Made by a program: the position numbers and the translations under genes
Notes under the pieces: generated by a model
The model's input: only the letters and a program-made list of their open reading frames with translations
Told to the model about the DNA's origin: nothing
The model's database searches: none
DNA from: Colwellia sp. 20A7
GTDB lineage: Bacteria; Pseudomonadota; Gammaproteobacteria; Enterobacterales; Alteromonadaceae
NCBI RefSeq assembly: GCF_009832865.1
Contig: NZ_CP047130.1
Location: 1,860,001-1,924,000 of the forward strand
Direction: 5' to 3'
Length of the DNA: 64,000 nt
Shown: positions 27,901 to 36,722 of the stretch, in pieces
Numbering within the stretch: position 1 is the first letter of the stretch
Layout of the letters: each line of letters starts with the position of its first letter

Positions 27901-28977
27901 TTATTCACCTGGCTCAGGCACATTATGATGACTAACACTTTCTGCTTGCGTAATATCTTTTGTTCTTTTTATATCTTCAGGCTCAGCAGTAATTCCTTTT
28001 TGTTTTTTGTTAGGATTATATGAGAGTGTTGTGAGTAGCGGAAAGTGATCTGAGCCTATAGAGGGTAACCGCTTAATTTTAGTTAACGAGAAGTGCTGAC
28101 TATGAAATATATGATCTAAAGGCCATCGTGCAAATATATATGATGTATGAAAAGTATTAAACATACCTCTACCTATACGAGGATCTAACAAACCACTTAT
28201 TTTTCTAAAAAGGCGAGTTGTAGATGACCAAGCTACGTCATTAAGATCGCCTGAAACTATAACCGGCTGATCAGTTTTAGCAATGCTCTCTGCTACCATT
28301 ATCAATTCAGCATCACGCTCTGAAGAACGTTCATTTTCTGTTGGACTTGGTGGTGCTGGATGAAGAAAGTGAGCACGGACTTTAACACCATTCTTTAGCG
28401 TAATTGAGGCATGCATTGACGGAATATCTTGTTCAACAAGATACTTAGTTTCTTGTTCTTCTAAAGGAAATTTAGAAAAAACGTGCATGCCATATAAATT
28501 ATCTAAAGGGCAATTAATGGTATAAGGCATTTCATCCTTTAAAGTACTCAGAGCGTTTTCCCACCATATATCAGTTTCTAAGGTAACAAGTACATCAGGG
28601 TTGTGAAGCTTAACTAATGCTATTAACGCATTAGCATCTCTATTCGTCATAAGGACATTAAAATTAAGAATTGTTAATTGATTTTTTTCACAACTTTCTT
28701 TTGATGACTCGACTTCTTTATGCCAAAACCTTGTGTAAGGTAAAACCCACCATAATTGCCAAGCCATTGAAAATATTGTTAGGGTAAAGCAGACAAAGAA
28801 CAATGTAGAGGGGGGTTGCATAAAAATTAGTTGGCTTATTAGTAAGGTTAAACCATAAATAATAAATTGTAATCGAGGAAAGTCGAAAGCTCTTAGAAGC
28901 CAATGAGAACAACGCGATAAAGGTACAACTGTTGCGATAACAAGTAAAAATGTTAGGGTCGTTATTAGGGAAAGCAT
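27901..28977 (-). CDS. membrane-anchored endonuclease/exonuclease/phosphatase family protein
   Basis: A 358-residue protein with three N-terminal membrane helices (about 1-22, 34-54, 58-80) and a C-terminal EEP catalytic domain (about 95-330). Catalytic features are LTILNFNVLMTN, the Glu in LVTLETDIWW, SGDLNDVAW, and the terminal GSDHFPLLT with the general-base Asp/His. This matches YafD/YbhP-like membrane EEP proteins, which may hydrolyse phosphodiesters of nucleic acids or lipids on the periplasmic side. The substrate is unknown. An acidic and basic polar tail of 40 residues follows the domain. Confidence 0.88.
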   Translation of the reverse strand: MLSLITTLTFLLVIATVVPLSRCSHWLLRAFDFPRLQFIIYGLTLLISQLIFMQPPSTLFFVCFTLTIFSMAWQLWWVLPYTRFWHKEVESSKESCEKNQLTILNFNVLMTNRDANALIALVKLHNPDVLVTLETDIWWENALSTLKDEMPYTINCPLDNLYGMHVFSKFPLEEQETKYLVEQDIPSMHASITLKNGVKVRAHFLHPAPPSPTENERSSERDAELIMVAESIAKTDQPVIVSGDLNDVAWSSTTRLFRKISGLLDPRIGRGMFNTFHTSYIFARWPLDHIFHSQHFSLTKIKRLPSIGSDHFPLLTTLSYNPNKKQKGITAEPEDIKRTKDITQAESVSHHNVPEPGE

Positions 28978-29488
28978 TTTATATCCTAATTATTGGGTTT
29001 TATTTTTATAATGAAGAGGGAAATTTCATAAAACATTTATCTGTCATTTATTGAATACTGCAAGCAAGTCTACCTTAAGTAAGCACTGATATTTTTTATC
29101 ATACCTGAAATAGAAACAGTAATCGTGGGTAAATATTTTTTACTCGCTTCTAAGTGATGCTTTTAAATAAAGTTAACTTTACATATTTTTGTCATTATAT
29201 TGTTATTTTTCTCATGGTTCATGTTCCCATGTAGAAATTACTTCAAACTTACATTTAGATGCTGATGGTAATACGGGTAAAGGTGCAATAAGAGTCACAA
29301 TAATATTATCTTTTTTGAAAAATATTCAATTTGCTTTGTAAATATTTCACTAACAGTGATCATAAAATAAAGTAAGTTTACTAAGTGTATGATTTATAAT
29401 GGTTAAGTTTTTGGTTTGATAGTTGCATTAGTATAGTGAGAGCAATGAGAATTGCATCGTTCTATTAAACTACAGAAGGAAATTTACT
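28978..29488. other. intergenic gap, promoter region of divergent genes
   Basis: About 510 bases between divergent genes. No RNA gene or repeat is evident. One frame (29213-29341) reads HVEITSNLHLDADGNTG and ends at TAA, but it has no start or supporting context and I do not annotate it. A ribosome-binding site CAGAAGGAAA closes the region. Confidence 0.5.
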
Positions 29489-29803
29489 ATGTCAGCGACT
29501 AAAAAAGCAGTTAGTACTCCAGCTAAAAAAACGATACAAGAAGATCATTCAGTGACTGATAAATTACAAGATTCATTACATCATTCGGTCGATGTTTTAG
29601 CTGAAAAAGTAGGTTCAGCGGAAGAATCTATACGTGAGACAGCACATAACAGCTCTGAAACATTAGTAAAAAAACAAAGTGAAATAGAAGAAAAGTGGAA
29701 TAAGTCAGCTGTTAAAAAGTATGCAGTTGAAAACCCTGTAGCTTCTGCTGGTATTGCATTTTCAGTTGGGCTATTGGTTTCGAGTTTTTTAAAAAGAAAA
29801 TAA
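29489..29803 (+). CDS. DUF883/ElaB-YqjD-like membrane-anchored stress protein
   Basis: A 104-residue protein with a basic N-terminus, a long amphipathic helical stretch (about 20-80, EEDHSV-type then LQDSLHHSVDVLAEKVGSAE) and one C-terminal membrane helix (VASAGIAFSVGLLVSSFLKRK region). This layout, including the final basic KRK, is that of YqjD/ElaB/YgaM, tail-anchored proteins that bind ribosomes in stationary phase in E. coli. It is followed by a holin-like YqjE gene, reproducing the yqjD-yqjE order. Confidence 0.82.
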   Translation: MSATKKAVSTPAKKTIQEDHSVTDKLQDSLHHSVDVLAEKVGSAEESIRETAHNSSETLVKKQSEIEEKWNKSAVKKYAVENPVASAGIAFSVGLLVSSFLKRK

Positions 29804-29820
29804 TAGAGGCATAAACTAGC

Positions 29821-30240
29821 ATGAAAACTCCAGAGCAAGAGGGCGTTTTCAAACAGCACCCTCACGAAGAAGCAAGCGCACAATCAGCGTCATTCACCAA
29901 AACATACGAAAGTATTGAAGCGTTATTTGGAAGTAAAATTGCAAGACTAATCGCGTCTAAAAACCTTGTAGTTGCTGAGGCTAAACTTAGCCTCAGTGCT
30001 ATTTTATTGTCTTTTGCTATTAGCTTAATACTTGTTGTGATAGCCGCAGTAATATGGATATTGTTAAATATTAGCGCAGGCTTAATGGTTTATGAACTGA
30101 TTCACTCTATTAGTATCTCTATAATAACCTTACTAATAATCAATGCTTTACTTGGTTTATGGTTATTTAAACAATTAAAATCTGTATGGGAATTAGTCGG
30201 TTTTTATTCAACCGTTACAGATATTATAGAAGGGGAATAG
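29821..30240 (+). CDS. YqjE-like holin-family membrane protein
   Basis: A 139-residue protein with a polar N-terminus and a conserved pre-membrane segment (RLIASKNLVVAEAKLSLSAI) followed by two membrane helices (about 60-85 and 93-115). This is the pattern of the phage-holin-superfamily III/YqjE family. It lies 17 nt after the YqjD-like gene, and the next small gene begins 1 nt after its stop, so the three form an operon. It probably acts in envelope stress; no lysis role is implied. Confidence 0.8.
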   Translation: MKTPEQEGVFKQHPHEEASAQSASFTKTYESIEALFGSKIARLIASKNLVVAEAKLSLSAILLSFAISLILVVIAAVIWILLNISAGLMVYELIHSISISIITLLIINALLGLWLFKQLKSVWELVGFYSTVTDIIEGE

Positions 30241-30241
30241 T

Positions 30242-30502
30242 ATGAAATTTATCCTCAAAAACGAAATTAAAAAAGTTGAAGAAACTCAACAAATTTATGC
30301 AGCTGCGTCAGCATTAGACAAGCACAATAGTTTATCGGTAAAATCTAATATGAAAACTTTATTAGCATCAGAAAAAGGACTTGCTGCATCATTTGGTGCT
30401 GGTTTAGCTAAAGGATTATTAAATGATAGTAATAATGCTGCACATAGTTCGTCAAAGTCTGAATGGACAACCTTACTAAATATTTTATTTAAATTACAAT
30501 AA
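30242..30502 (+). CDS. small hypothetical protein, third gene of the yqjDE-like operon
   Basis: An 86-residue protein with a polar helical N-terminus (KNEIKKVEETQQIYAAASAL) and a short weakly hydrophobic Gly/Ala segment (AASFGAGLAKGLL). It occupies the place of yqjK in the enterobacterial yqjCDEK operon, but I see no clear sequence likeness to YqjK. It starts 1 nt after the preceding stop. Confidence 0.65.
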   Translation: MKFILKNEIKKVEETQQIYAAASALDKHNSLSVKSNMKTLLASEKGLAASFGAGLAKGLLNDSNNAAHSSSKSEWTTLLNILFKLQ

Positions 30503-30582
30503 TCATTACTTAATATCTTACCTTGTAGGGAATCTGTATCGCAAATTATCGATTCTATGATTCTTGCATAACTTTATTATTA

Positions 30583-30744
30583 ATACCAATCTCACTAACT
30601 ATGTGATCATTTCTACTGGTTAAAACAACCAACGACTGCGTTATTTATTTAATAATTAGAACAACTAGTTATTAAAATAAATGCCTTGTATTTGGTAGTT
30701 TTCCCTGCATATAAAGTAGAACACTTAATTAATGAAACTGGTAT
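30583..30744 (+). repeat. 162-bp MITE-like element, copy 1
   Basis: The element begins ATACCAATCTCACTAACT and ends with the complement of ATACCAGTTTCATTAATT; these ends agree at 14 of 18 positions, forming imperfect terminal inverted repeats. It includes internal palindromic AACTAGTTATT and the stretch AAATGCCTTGTATTTGG. Two further copies of exactly the same length occur at 32888 (inverted) and 58902. It has no coding capacity. It lies after the yqjDE-like operon; the flanking gap from 30503 to 30882 holds no gene. Confidence 0.9.
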
Positions 30745-30882
30745 AACCTCCTTTTATTCTTAAGAAAACTCTTAAGAATAAATTATTTTTACAGCGCATA
30801 TCATTCTTAGATATTGTATTAGAGGTAGGGTAATTAGGTGTGTCGTAAAGAAGCACCAGTTACAAATGAACTCCTTATAAAA

Positions 30883-31470
30883 TTAGCCAATAAAGCTGGT
30901 TACTCCCCATATCAATATTATAAATATAGTTAAGGTAATCATTGTTTTAGCTTTATGCTTTCGGATCATTTGTTCAGCTTTGTCACCTGCATAATAAACT
31001 ATAATGGCTAAACCGAAATAACGGATAGAACGCGAAATAGTTGCCGCGATTAAGAAGAGCGTAAGTGAGTATTTAGTTGCACCTGCAGCAAGCATCGCAA
31101 TTTGAAATGGCACCGGCACAATGCCCAAGGTTATGACAAACCAAAAACCTTGGTTTTGCATTTTTTGCTTAATATTCTCAAATTGCTCGGGAGTTGAAAA
31201 TGTACTTATAATCCAATCACCAACGGCGTCGAATAAAAAATAGCCCATAGCATAACCAAATAAGGCACCAATAACGCAGCCTACTGTAGCCATAAGGGCA
31301 ATAAGCCAAAGCTTTTCTCGACGTGCCTGCATTAAAGGTACTAAAACAGCTTCTAAAGGTATGGGTACTATGGTTGACTCTAAAAAAGATGCGGTAGTAA
31401 TACTACTAAGCATATATTTAGACTCGACGAATCGATGCGTTTTTTTCTTAATCTTTTCTTGGATGCCCAT
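30883..31470 (-). CDS. VTT-domain (DedA/YqaA-like) membrane protein
   Basis: A 195-residue membrane protein of the SNARE-associated/VTT superfamily, closest in look to the YqaA group. The signature FLESTIVPIPLEAVLVPLM is followed by GCVIGALFGYAMGYFLFDA and WFVITLGIVPVPFQIAMLAA, the last containing the second half of the re-entrant motif. Three or four further helices complete the fold. VTT proteins act in phospholipid or undecaprenyl-phosphate transport and envelope integrity. Start ATG at 31470, with AGGAAGT upstream. Confidence 0.85.
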   Translation of the reverse strand: MGIQEKIKKKTHRFVESKYMLSSITTASFLESTIVPIPLEAVLVPLMQARREKLWLIALMATVGCVIGALFGYAMGYFLFDAVGDWIISTFSTPEQFENIKQKMQNQGFWFVITLGIVPVPFQIAMLAAGATKYSLTLFLIAATISRSIRYFGLAIIVYYAGDKAEQMIRKHKAKTMITLTIFIILIWGVTSFIG

Positions 31471-31655
31471 AGTACTTCCTTTAATACGTCCCTTTGGTAA
31501 GAATAATGGTGATTATTTGATATTTCCGTTAGTAAGGATATTAGTCGTCTATTAGCCAATCATTCTTCACCTATCATCTAATATTACTCAGTTCACTTAA
31601 GCTTTAAGTTAGCATAAGCGCTATCTTATGGTTGGTATTGCAAACGATAATAAAG

Positions 31656-32126
31656 TTAAGTGCTAACAGTATGATTATTTGTTAAGTGTAAAAACAAGCC
31701 CAATGCACTTAACAAAAGAGCCGTACAAGATATTACCGCTACTGGGTAATATAGATTGCCGGCGAGATCTAATTGACTATATTTTATAACCATAATTAAC
31801 CCCTCAAGTGATAATGCAACACATACTGTACCTATAAACCTAGGCATTGTTCTTCTTAATGTAGCAATAGTATCATCTTCGTGCTCGTCTTCTTTATTGC
31901 TGGAATACTCTTTATTAATAACAAGTGCAAGCTCAAAAACAGCTAAACCTATTACACCAGTATTGATACTACTTAAAAATATTTGCATTATGTCGACATC
32001 ACTTGCAATGCCTTCAAATACACTAACGACTAAGGATATTAAAATGGCAGCGGCTAATCCTAAAAAAATTAGTGTAAATGATAGAGCAAAAATTTTTCTT
32101 ATGAGTAAGTGCAGGGTGTTGTTCAT
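31656..32126 (-). CDS. hypothetical four-helix membrane protein
   Basis: A 156-residue protein with four membrane helices (about 8-35, 45-67, 95-113, 123-147) and a strongly acidic cytoplasmic loop (SSNKEDEHEDDT) between helices 2 and 3. I do not recognise a characterised family. It lies among small envelope-stress genes and is transcribed in the same direction as the VTT protein upstream of it in map order. Confidence 0.7.
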   Translation of the reverse strand: MNNTLHLLIRKIFALSFTLIFLGLAAAILISLVVSVFEGIASDVDIMQIFLSSINTGVIGLAVFELALVINKEYSSNKEDEHEDDTIATLRRTMPRFIGTVCVALSLEGLIMVIKYSQLDLAGNLYYPVAVISCTALLLSALGLFLHLTNNHTVST

Positions 32127-32232
32127 TAATTTGTATTCCTACTTATAAGCAGATAGCATTTAATTATTAAATATTATGATCAAAAAAATACTGCTACGTA
32201 TAAGTAACAGTATTTATAGTTAGGATTAAAAA

Positions 32233-32427
32233 CTAACAGTTTTTGTCTTTAGTACCCATTTCATCTTTTACATTTTCACAGGCATCTTCAATAGCATTAC
32301 CGGTATCAGATATTACTTCATCAACATTTTCACCTGCATTTTCTGCGTGGTTGTCTGCACAAGCAGCTAAATTTAAACTAGCAATAAGCGTTAATACGAG
32401 TAATGATTTGTTTTTGTTTATATTCAT
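32233..32427 (-). CDS. small entericidin-like lipoprotein
   Basis: A 64-residue precursor with a lipoprotein signal peptide ending in the lipobox LAAC (Cys23). The mature part is an acidic helix of about 40 residues (GENVDEVISDTGNAIEDACE) with further Cys residues and a C-terminal Cys, like entericidin A/B and related stress lipoproteins. It should be attached to the inner face of the outer membrane or to the inner membrane. The gene is single, with a good ribosome-binding site (GGAGAATAAT on the minus strand). Confidence 0.8.
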   Translation of the reverse strand: MNINKNKSLLVLTLIASLNLAACADNHAENAGENVDEVISDTGNAIEDACENVKDEMGTKDKNC

Positions 32428-32492
32428 AATTATTCTCCGTTAAAAATAAAACTGTTTGTAATGTCTTTAAATTATTGTGTTCACAACTTTCT

Positions 32493-32669
32493 TTAGGGTC
32501 TAGGGGCTTTTCCTCGTAACGCATTGGCAATTAATGAAATAACCAATAATACGATAAAAATAAAAAATATAATTTTTGCCATTCCCGCGGCTGCACCAGC
32601 TATACCACCAAAACCGAATATTGCTGCAATGATCGCTATAACAAAAAAAGTTACTGCCCAATTCAACAT
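32493..32669 (-). CDS. DUF1328/YtjA-like small membrane protein
   Basis: A 58-residue protein, [20 protein letters not shown] continuing [15 protein letters not shown] and ending LRGKAPRP. The two helices separated by the [11 protein letters not shown] motif are diagnostic of the DUF1328 family (E. coli YtjA). It is preceded by a strong ribosome-binding site GGAGG. An overlapping longer frame (32500-32715) encodes no recognisable protein and is discarded. Function unknown; members are often induced by stress. Confidence 0.9.
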   Translation of the reverse strand: MLNWAVTFFVIAIIAAIFGFGGIAGAAAGMAKIIFFIFIVLLVISLIANALRGKAPRP

Positions 32670-32887
32670 GTCTGCCTCCTATTGATTTGTGAAATAAGAT
32701 ATTCATTATATACAATGCGACAGTTGTGCCAGTTTTTAAGTGTTTGTTATTAATTGTTTTATTTCTATATCTTGAAGATTTAGATTGAGTCGTCAGTAAT
32801 TATTACAGGGTAGGAATGTATAATTTGCAGAGTAGTGTTAGAAAGTAGTGTTTGAAGGCAAGGTAAGAAAGTTAGGTATTTCGAGTT

Positions 32888-33049
32888 ATACCAGTTTCAT
32901 TAATTAAGTGAACAAATTTATACGTAGAAAAAATTGCCAAATACAAGGCATTTATTTCAATAACTAGTTGTTCTAATTATTAAATAAATAACGATGTAGT
33001 TGGTGATTTTAGCAAGTAGAAATGATCACATAGTTAGTGAGATTGGTAT
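32888..33049 (-). repeat. 162-bp MITE-like element, copy 2 (inverted)
   Basis: The same element as at 30583, in opposite orientation: it begins ATACCAGTTTCATTAATT and ends with the complement of ATACCAATCTCACTAACT. The length is again 162 bp, and the internal GCCTTGTATTTGGCAA-type block is present in complement. It lies between the DUF1328 gene and the tRNA-derived repeat array. Confidence 0.9.
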
Positions 33050-33254
33050 TAAAGCGGGTTCTTGCATAACTTTATGCAGACAAGAGGTGTAGATAAAAGA
33101 TAAATGAAGGTTAGTTCTAGTTGATGTCGATTTTATTACTACTGATCATTAAAAAATATAAATATTAAAGCATTTGATAGAGCTATTTAAAATTGTATTT
33201 AATTAATTTGTATTGAGTGAGATTAGGTTGAACAGGATTTACTTGAATTAAAAA

Positions 33255-34150
33255 TGGTGGACGATACTGGGCTTGAACGAGTGACACGGTGCGGACTGTA
33301 AAGAGTAGAAGGTGTTTTCACAATCGAGCTAATCGTTAGTAGTTATCAGAAATGATATTGAACAGGATTTACTTGAATTTATAATGGTGGATGATACTGG
33401 GTTTTAACTAGTGACATGGTGCGGAATGTAAAGAGTAGAAGGTGATTTTTACTATTCTGGATATAAAATAATTATTTAAAAATGGTGGACGATACTGGGC
33501 TTGAACTAGTGATCTGGTGCGGACTGTAAAGAGTAGAAGGTGTTTTCACAATTGAGCAAATCGTTCATAGTTATCAGAAATGATATGAACTTTAGTTTTT
33601 AGTTTTAGACTTGGTTTTATAATTTAATATAATGATGGGCGATACTGTGCTTGAGCTAGTGACACGGTGCGGGATGTAAAGAGTAGAAGGTGTTTTCACA
33701 ATTGAGTAAATCGTTCATAGTCATTAGAAATGATATAAGCTTTATTTTTTGATTTTTTGATTTTTTAATAATTTAAGATTTTTATATTATGGTGGACGAT
33801 ACTGGGCTTGAACTAGTGATCTGGTGCGGGATGTAAAGAGTAGAAGGTGTTTTCACAATTGAGCAAATCGTTCATAGTTTTTAGAAATCACATGAACTTT
33901 AGATTTTAGTTTTAGACTTGGTTTTATAATTTAATATGATGGTGGACGATACTGAGCTTGAACTAGTGATACGGTGCGGGATGTAAAGAGTAGAAGGTGT
34001 TTTACAACTAAGCTAGTCATTCATATATCAGAGATGATATGGAATAGGTGTACTTTAAATTAATAATGGTGGACGATACTGGGCTTGAACCATTGACACG
34101 GTGCGGGATGTAAAGAGTAGAAGGTGTTTTCACAATTGAGCAAATCATTC
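33255..34150 (-). repeat. seven degenerate tRNA-Val-derived tandem repeats
   Basis: Seven units begin at about 33255, 33385 (truncated at its far end), 33483, 33633, 33790, 33940 and 34067, spaced 98-157 bp. Each keeps the tRNA-Val CCA end, acceptor 3' strand and T-arm (TACTGGGCTTGAAC on the plus strand). The anticodon and D-arm region, however, is replaced by a shared block containing TGTAAAGAGTAGAAGGTG. Six of the seven keep most of the acceptor 5' strand. The units are about 83 nt against 76 for the intact gene. The anticodon stem cannot form. Spacers are also related (ACTTTAGTTTTAG, ATCAGAAATGATAT). They lie downstream of, and probably in the same transcript as, the functional tRNAs. Confidence 0.88.
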
Positions 34151-34210
34151 ATAGTTATCATAAATGATATGAACTTTAGTTTTAGATTTGGTTTTAATAA
34201 TTTTATATAA

Positions 34211-34286
34211 TGGTGGACGATACTGGGCTTGAACCAGTGACCCCCGCCTTGTAAGGGCGGTGCTCTCCCAACTGAGCTAATCGTCC
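34211..34286 (-). tRNA. tRNA-Val (anticodon TAC), copy 1
   Basis: Minus-strand 76-nt tRNA, beginning GGACGATTAGCTCAGTTGGG, with anticodon loop CTTACAA (anticodon TAC), T-loop TTCAAGC and encoded CCA. The acceptor GGACGAT/ATCGTCC pairs fully. This is the last intact member of the array before the degenerate units. Confidence 0.96.
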
Positions 34287-34331
34287 ATATATCAGAAATG
34301 ATATGGAATAGGTTATACTTTGAATTAATAA

Positions 34332-34407
34332 TGGTGGACGATACTGGGCTTGAACCAGTGACCCCCGCCTTGTAAGGGCGGTGCTCTCCCAACTGAGCTA
34401 ATCGTCC
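34332..34407 (-). tRNA. tRNA-Val (anticodon TAC), copy 2
   Basis: Identical in sequence to the copy at 34211, 76 nt with CCA. It is separated from it by a 45-nt AT-rich spacer. Confidence 0.96.
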
Positions 34408-34427
34408 GATATTATTAATTAAACAAG

Positions 34428-34504
34428 TGGCGGAGTGGACGGGACTCGAACCCGCGACCCCCGGCGTGACAGGCCGGTATTCTAACCAACTGAACTACCA
34501 CTCC
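34428..34504 (-). tRNA. tRNA-Asp (anticodon GTC), copy 1
   Basis: Minus-strand 77-nt tRNA: acceptor GGAGTGG/CCACTCC, discriminator G, encoded CCA, anticodon loop CTGTCAC (anticodon GTC), T-arm CGGGTTCGAGTCCCG. It matches bacterial tRNA-Asp. Confidence 0.96.
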
Positions 34505-34558
34505 GCAAATCTTGCTTAATTTGAGTTTTTAAGGTTCTCTAACCTCGATAAGTATAAG

Positions 34559-34635
34559 TGGCGGAGTGGACGGGACTCGAACCCGCGACCCCCGGCGTGA
34601 CAGGCCGGTATTCTAACCAACTGAACTACCACTCC
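34559..34635 (-). tRNA. tRNA-Asp (anticodon GTC), copy 2
   Basis: Identical to the copy at 34428. A short orphan tRNA-Asp T-arm fragment (ACGGGACTCGAACCCG, about 34677-34692) lies between it and copy 3. Confidence 0.96.
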
Positions 34636-34709
34636 GCAGCATATACATATCTTCGAGTTTGACACTATTCATAGTGTACGGGACTCGAACCCGTTTTGAT
34701 GGATATAAG

Positions 34710-34786
34710 TGGCGGAGTGGACGGGACTCGAACCCGCGACCCCCGGCGTGACAGGCCGGTATTCTAACCAACTGAACTACCACTCC
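34710..34786 (-). tRNA. tRNA-Asp (anticodon GTC), copy 3
   Basis: Identical to the other two tRNA-Asp genes. A second degenerate T-arm-like fragment (GGACGGTACTCGAAACCG, about 34824-34841) lies between it and the first tRNA-Val of the transcript. Confidence 0.96.
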
Positions 34787-34865
34787 GCAATATATATCTA
34801 TCTTCGAGTTTACACATTTTAAATGGACGGTACTCGAAACCGTAACAGAACATCTTAAATAAAGA

Positions 34866-34941
34866 TGGTGGACGATACTGGGCTTGAACCAGTGACCCCC
34901 GCCTTGTAAGGGCGGTGCTCTCCCAACTGAGCTAATCGTCC
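34866..34941 (-). tRNA. tRNA-Val (anticodon TAC), copy 3
   Basis: Promoter-proximal member of the array, identical to the other two tRNA-Val genes, 76 nt with CCA. The array lies beside gltX, as the valU-valX-valY-lysV cluster does in E. coli. Confidence 0.96.
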
Positions 34942-34957
34942 GTCTCTGTGGGTGCGT

Positions 34958-34985
34958 ATTATAGGGAGATCCAAAATACTGTCAA
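34958..34985 (-). promoter_or_regulatory. promoter of the tRNA array
   Basis: On the minus strand a perfect TTGACA (34985-34980) and a perfect TATAAT (34963-34958) are separated by 16 bp. The following ACGCACCC is a GC-rich discriminator, as expected of stringently controlled stable-RNA promoters. It starts a leftward transcript about 10 nt before the first tRNA-Val. Confidence 0.85.
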
Positions 34986-35232
34986 CATAAAAACCACTAA
35001 AAACACTAATTTTTTTCGAAAAAGTGATTGTTTGATTTTTTTTTGCACATAACGGTGTTTTTGTCGACATTCTAGTTGAAATCTTTGCACAATATTAGAG
35101 ATTAGTTGTAAACAAATTCTGTTAAAAGGTGAATTCGCACAAGCACAGTGTTAAAATGTCGCCAATTTTAGACCTATTTATTTTCTAGGCTGCTTCTTTA
35201 TATAGCCTAGTCTTTTTCATATTGAGAATTTT

Positions 35233-36645
35233 ATGACTTTAACTACTCGTTTTGCCCCTAGTCCTACCGGTTATTTACATGTTGGTGGTGCACGTACTGC
35301 TTTATATAGTTGGCTTTATGCTAAAAAGAATGGCGGTGACTTTATTCTTCGCATTGAAGACACTGATTTAGAACGTTCTACACAAGCTTCTGTTGATGCC
35401 ATTATGGATGGTATGAATTGGTTAAACCTAGAATGGACTCATGGACCTTACTTTCAAACTGAACGTTTTGATCGTTATAAAGAAGTTATTGAGCAGTTAT
35501 TAGCGTCTGGTAATGCATACCGTTGTTATAGTACTGCTGAAGAAGTAGATGTAATGCGTGAAGAAGCCAAAGCTAAAGGTGAAATAGAAAAGTATAATGG
35601 CTTATGGCGAGACCGTACAGATTACCCTGAAGACAAACCATTTGTTATTCGCTTTAAAAACCCAATTGGCGGTGACGTTGTTATTAAAGATATGGTTAAA
35701 GGTGATATAACTATTAGCAACGACCAGCTTGATGATTTAATTCTAGCGCGTTCTGACGGAACTCCTACCTATAACCTTACTGTTGTTGTAGATGACTGGG
35801 ATATGAAAGTAACTCACGTTGTTCGTGGTGATGATCATGTCAGTAACACGCCTAAACAAATAAACATTCTTTTAGCATTAGGTGCTACGTTACCTGAGTA
35901 TGCTCATATCCCTATGATTTTAGGTGATGATGGTAAGCGTTTATCTAAACGCCATGGCGCTGTAGGTGTTATGCAATATCGCGATGACGGCTATTTACCA
36001 GAAGCATTGTTAAATTACTTAGTACGTTTAGGTTGGTCACATGGTGACAAAGAAATCTTTTCTCGTGAAGAAATGATCGAGTTATTTGATTTAAAAGATT
36101 GTAACCGTGCGCCATCAGGCTTTAATACAGATAAGCTTATTTGGGTAAATCAACATTATATGAAAACAATGGACCCTGAATACGTTGCACAACATCTTGC
36201 TTGGCATATGAAAGAGCAGGGTATTGATACAAGTAATGGTCCAGCACTTGCTGAAATTGTAAAAATACAAGCGGATCGTGTTAAAACATTGAAAGAAATG
36301 GCTGAGATTTCACGCTATTTTTATGAAGACTTCTCTGAGCTTGATGCTAAAGCCGTTAAAAAGCATTTACGTCCTGTAGTAAAAGAGCCGCTACTATTAG
36401 TTAAAGCAAAACTTGCAGCATTAACTGACTGGCAACCAGCATTAATTCATGCGGCTATTAACGATACTGCAGAAGAATTAGAAGTAGGTATGGGCAAAGT
36501 TGGTATGCCACTTCGAGTTGCAGCAACAGGTGGTGGTAACTCGCCATCATTAGACATTACGTTAGCATTACTTGATAAAGATAAAGTGCTTGCCCGTATT
36601 GATCAAGCTATAGTGGTTGTTGAAGAGCGTATTGCAGCAGGTTAA
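35233..36645 (+). CDS. gltX: glutamate--tRNA ligase
   Basis: A 470-residue class I aminoacyl-tRNA synthetase that charges tRNA-Glu. The HIGH-type motif is [17 protein letters not shown] near residue 10 and the KMSKS-type motif is [10 protein letters not shown] near residue 237. The N-terminal Rossmann catalytic domain holds IEDTDLERS and the anticodon-binding helices lie after residue 320. The length equals the usual bacterial enzyme. It is divergent from the tRNA array and has TTGAGAATTTT before its ATG. Confidence 0.97.
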   Translation: MTLTTRFAPSPTGYLHVGGARTALYSWLYAKKNGGDFILRIEDTDLERSTQASVDAIMDGMNWLNLEWTHGPYFQTERFDRYKEVIEQLLASGNAYRCYSTAEEVDVMREEAKAKGEIEKYNGLWRDRTDYPEDKPFVIRFKNPIGGDVVIKDMVKGDITISNDQLDDLILARSDGTPTYNLTVVVDDWDMKVTHVVRGDDHVSNTPKQINILLALGATLPEYAHIPMILGDDGKRLSKRHGAVGVMQYRDDGYLPEALLNYLVRLGWSHGDKEIFSREEMIELFDLKDCNRAPSGFNTDKLIWVNQHYMKTMDPEYVAQHLAWHMKEQGIDTSNGPALAEIVKIQADRVKTLKEMAEISRYFYEDFSELDAKAVKKHLRPVVKEPLLLVKAKLAALTDWQPALIHAAINDTAEELEVGMGKVGMPLRVAATGGGNSPSLDITLALLDKDKVLARIDQAIVVVEERIAAG

Positions 36646-36722
36646 TAGCTCTGTTTATCAACGAATTTTAGTTAAGAAATATTTAGTTTTGTAAAATTTA
36701 GCTTAAAAGCTAGGAGAGATGA

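Noticed and set aside
29213..29341. Frame reading HVEITSNLHLDADGNTGKG
   Set aside because: Protein-like composition but no start codon, no homologous context and only about 40 codons.
29821..30240. Phage holin
   Set aside because: No phage genes nearby; gene order and sequence fit the host yqjD-yqjE operon.
33255..34941. Regularly spaced repeats suggesting a CRISPR array
   Set aside because: Units are tRNA-derived and 98-157 bp apart, spacers are related to each other, and there are no cas genes.
34060..35070. Frames reading GEHRPYKAGVTGSSPVSST
   Set aside because: This peptide is the well-known artefact of translating tRNA genes antisense; the DNA is tRNA-Val.
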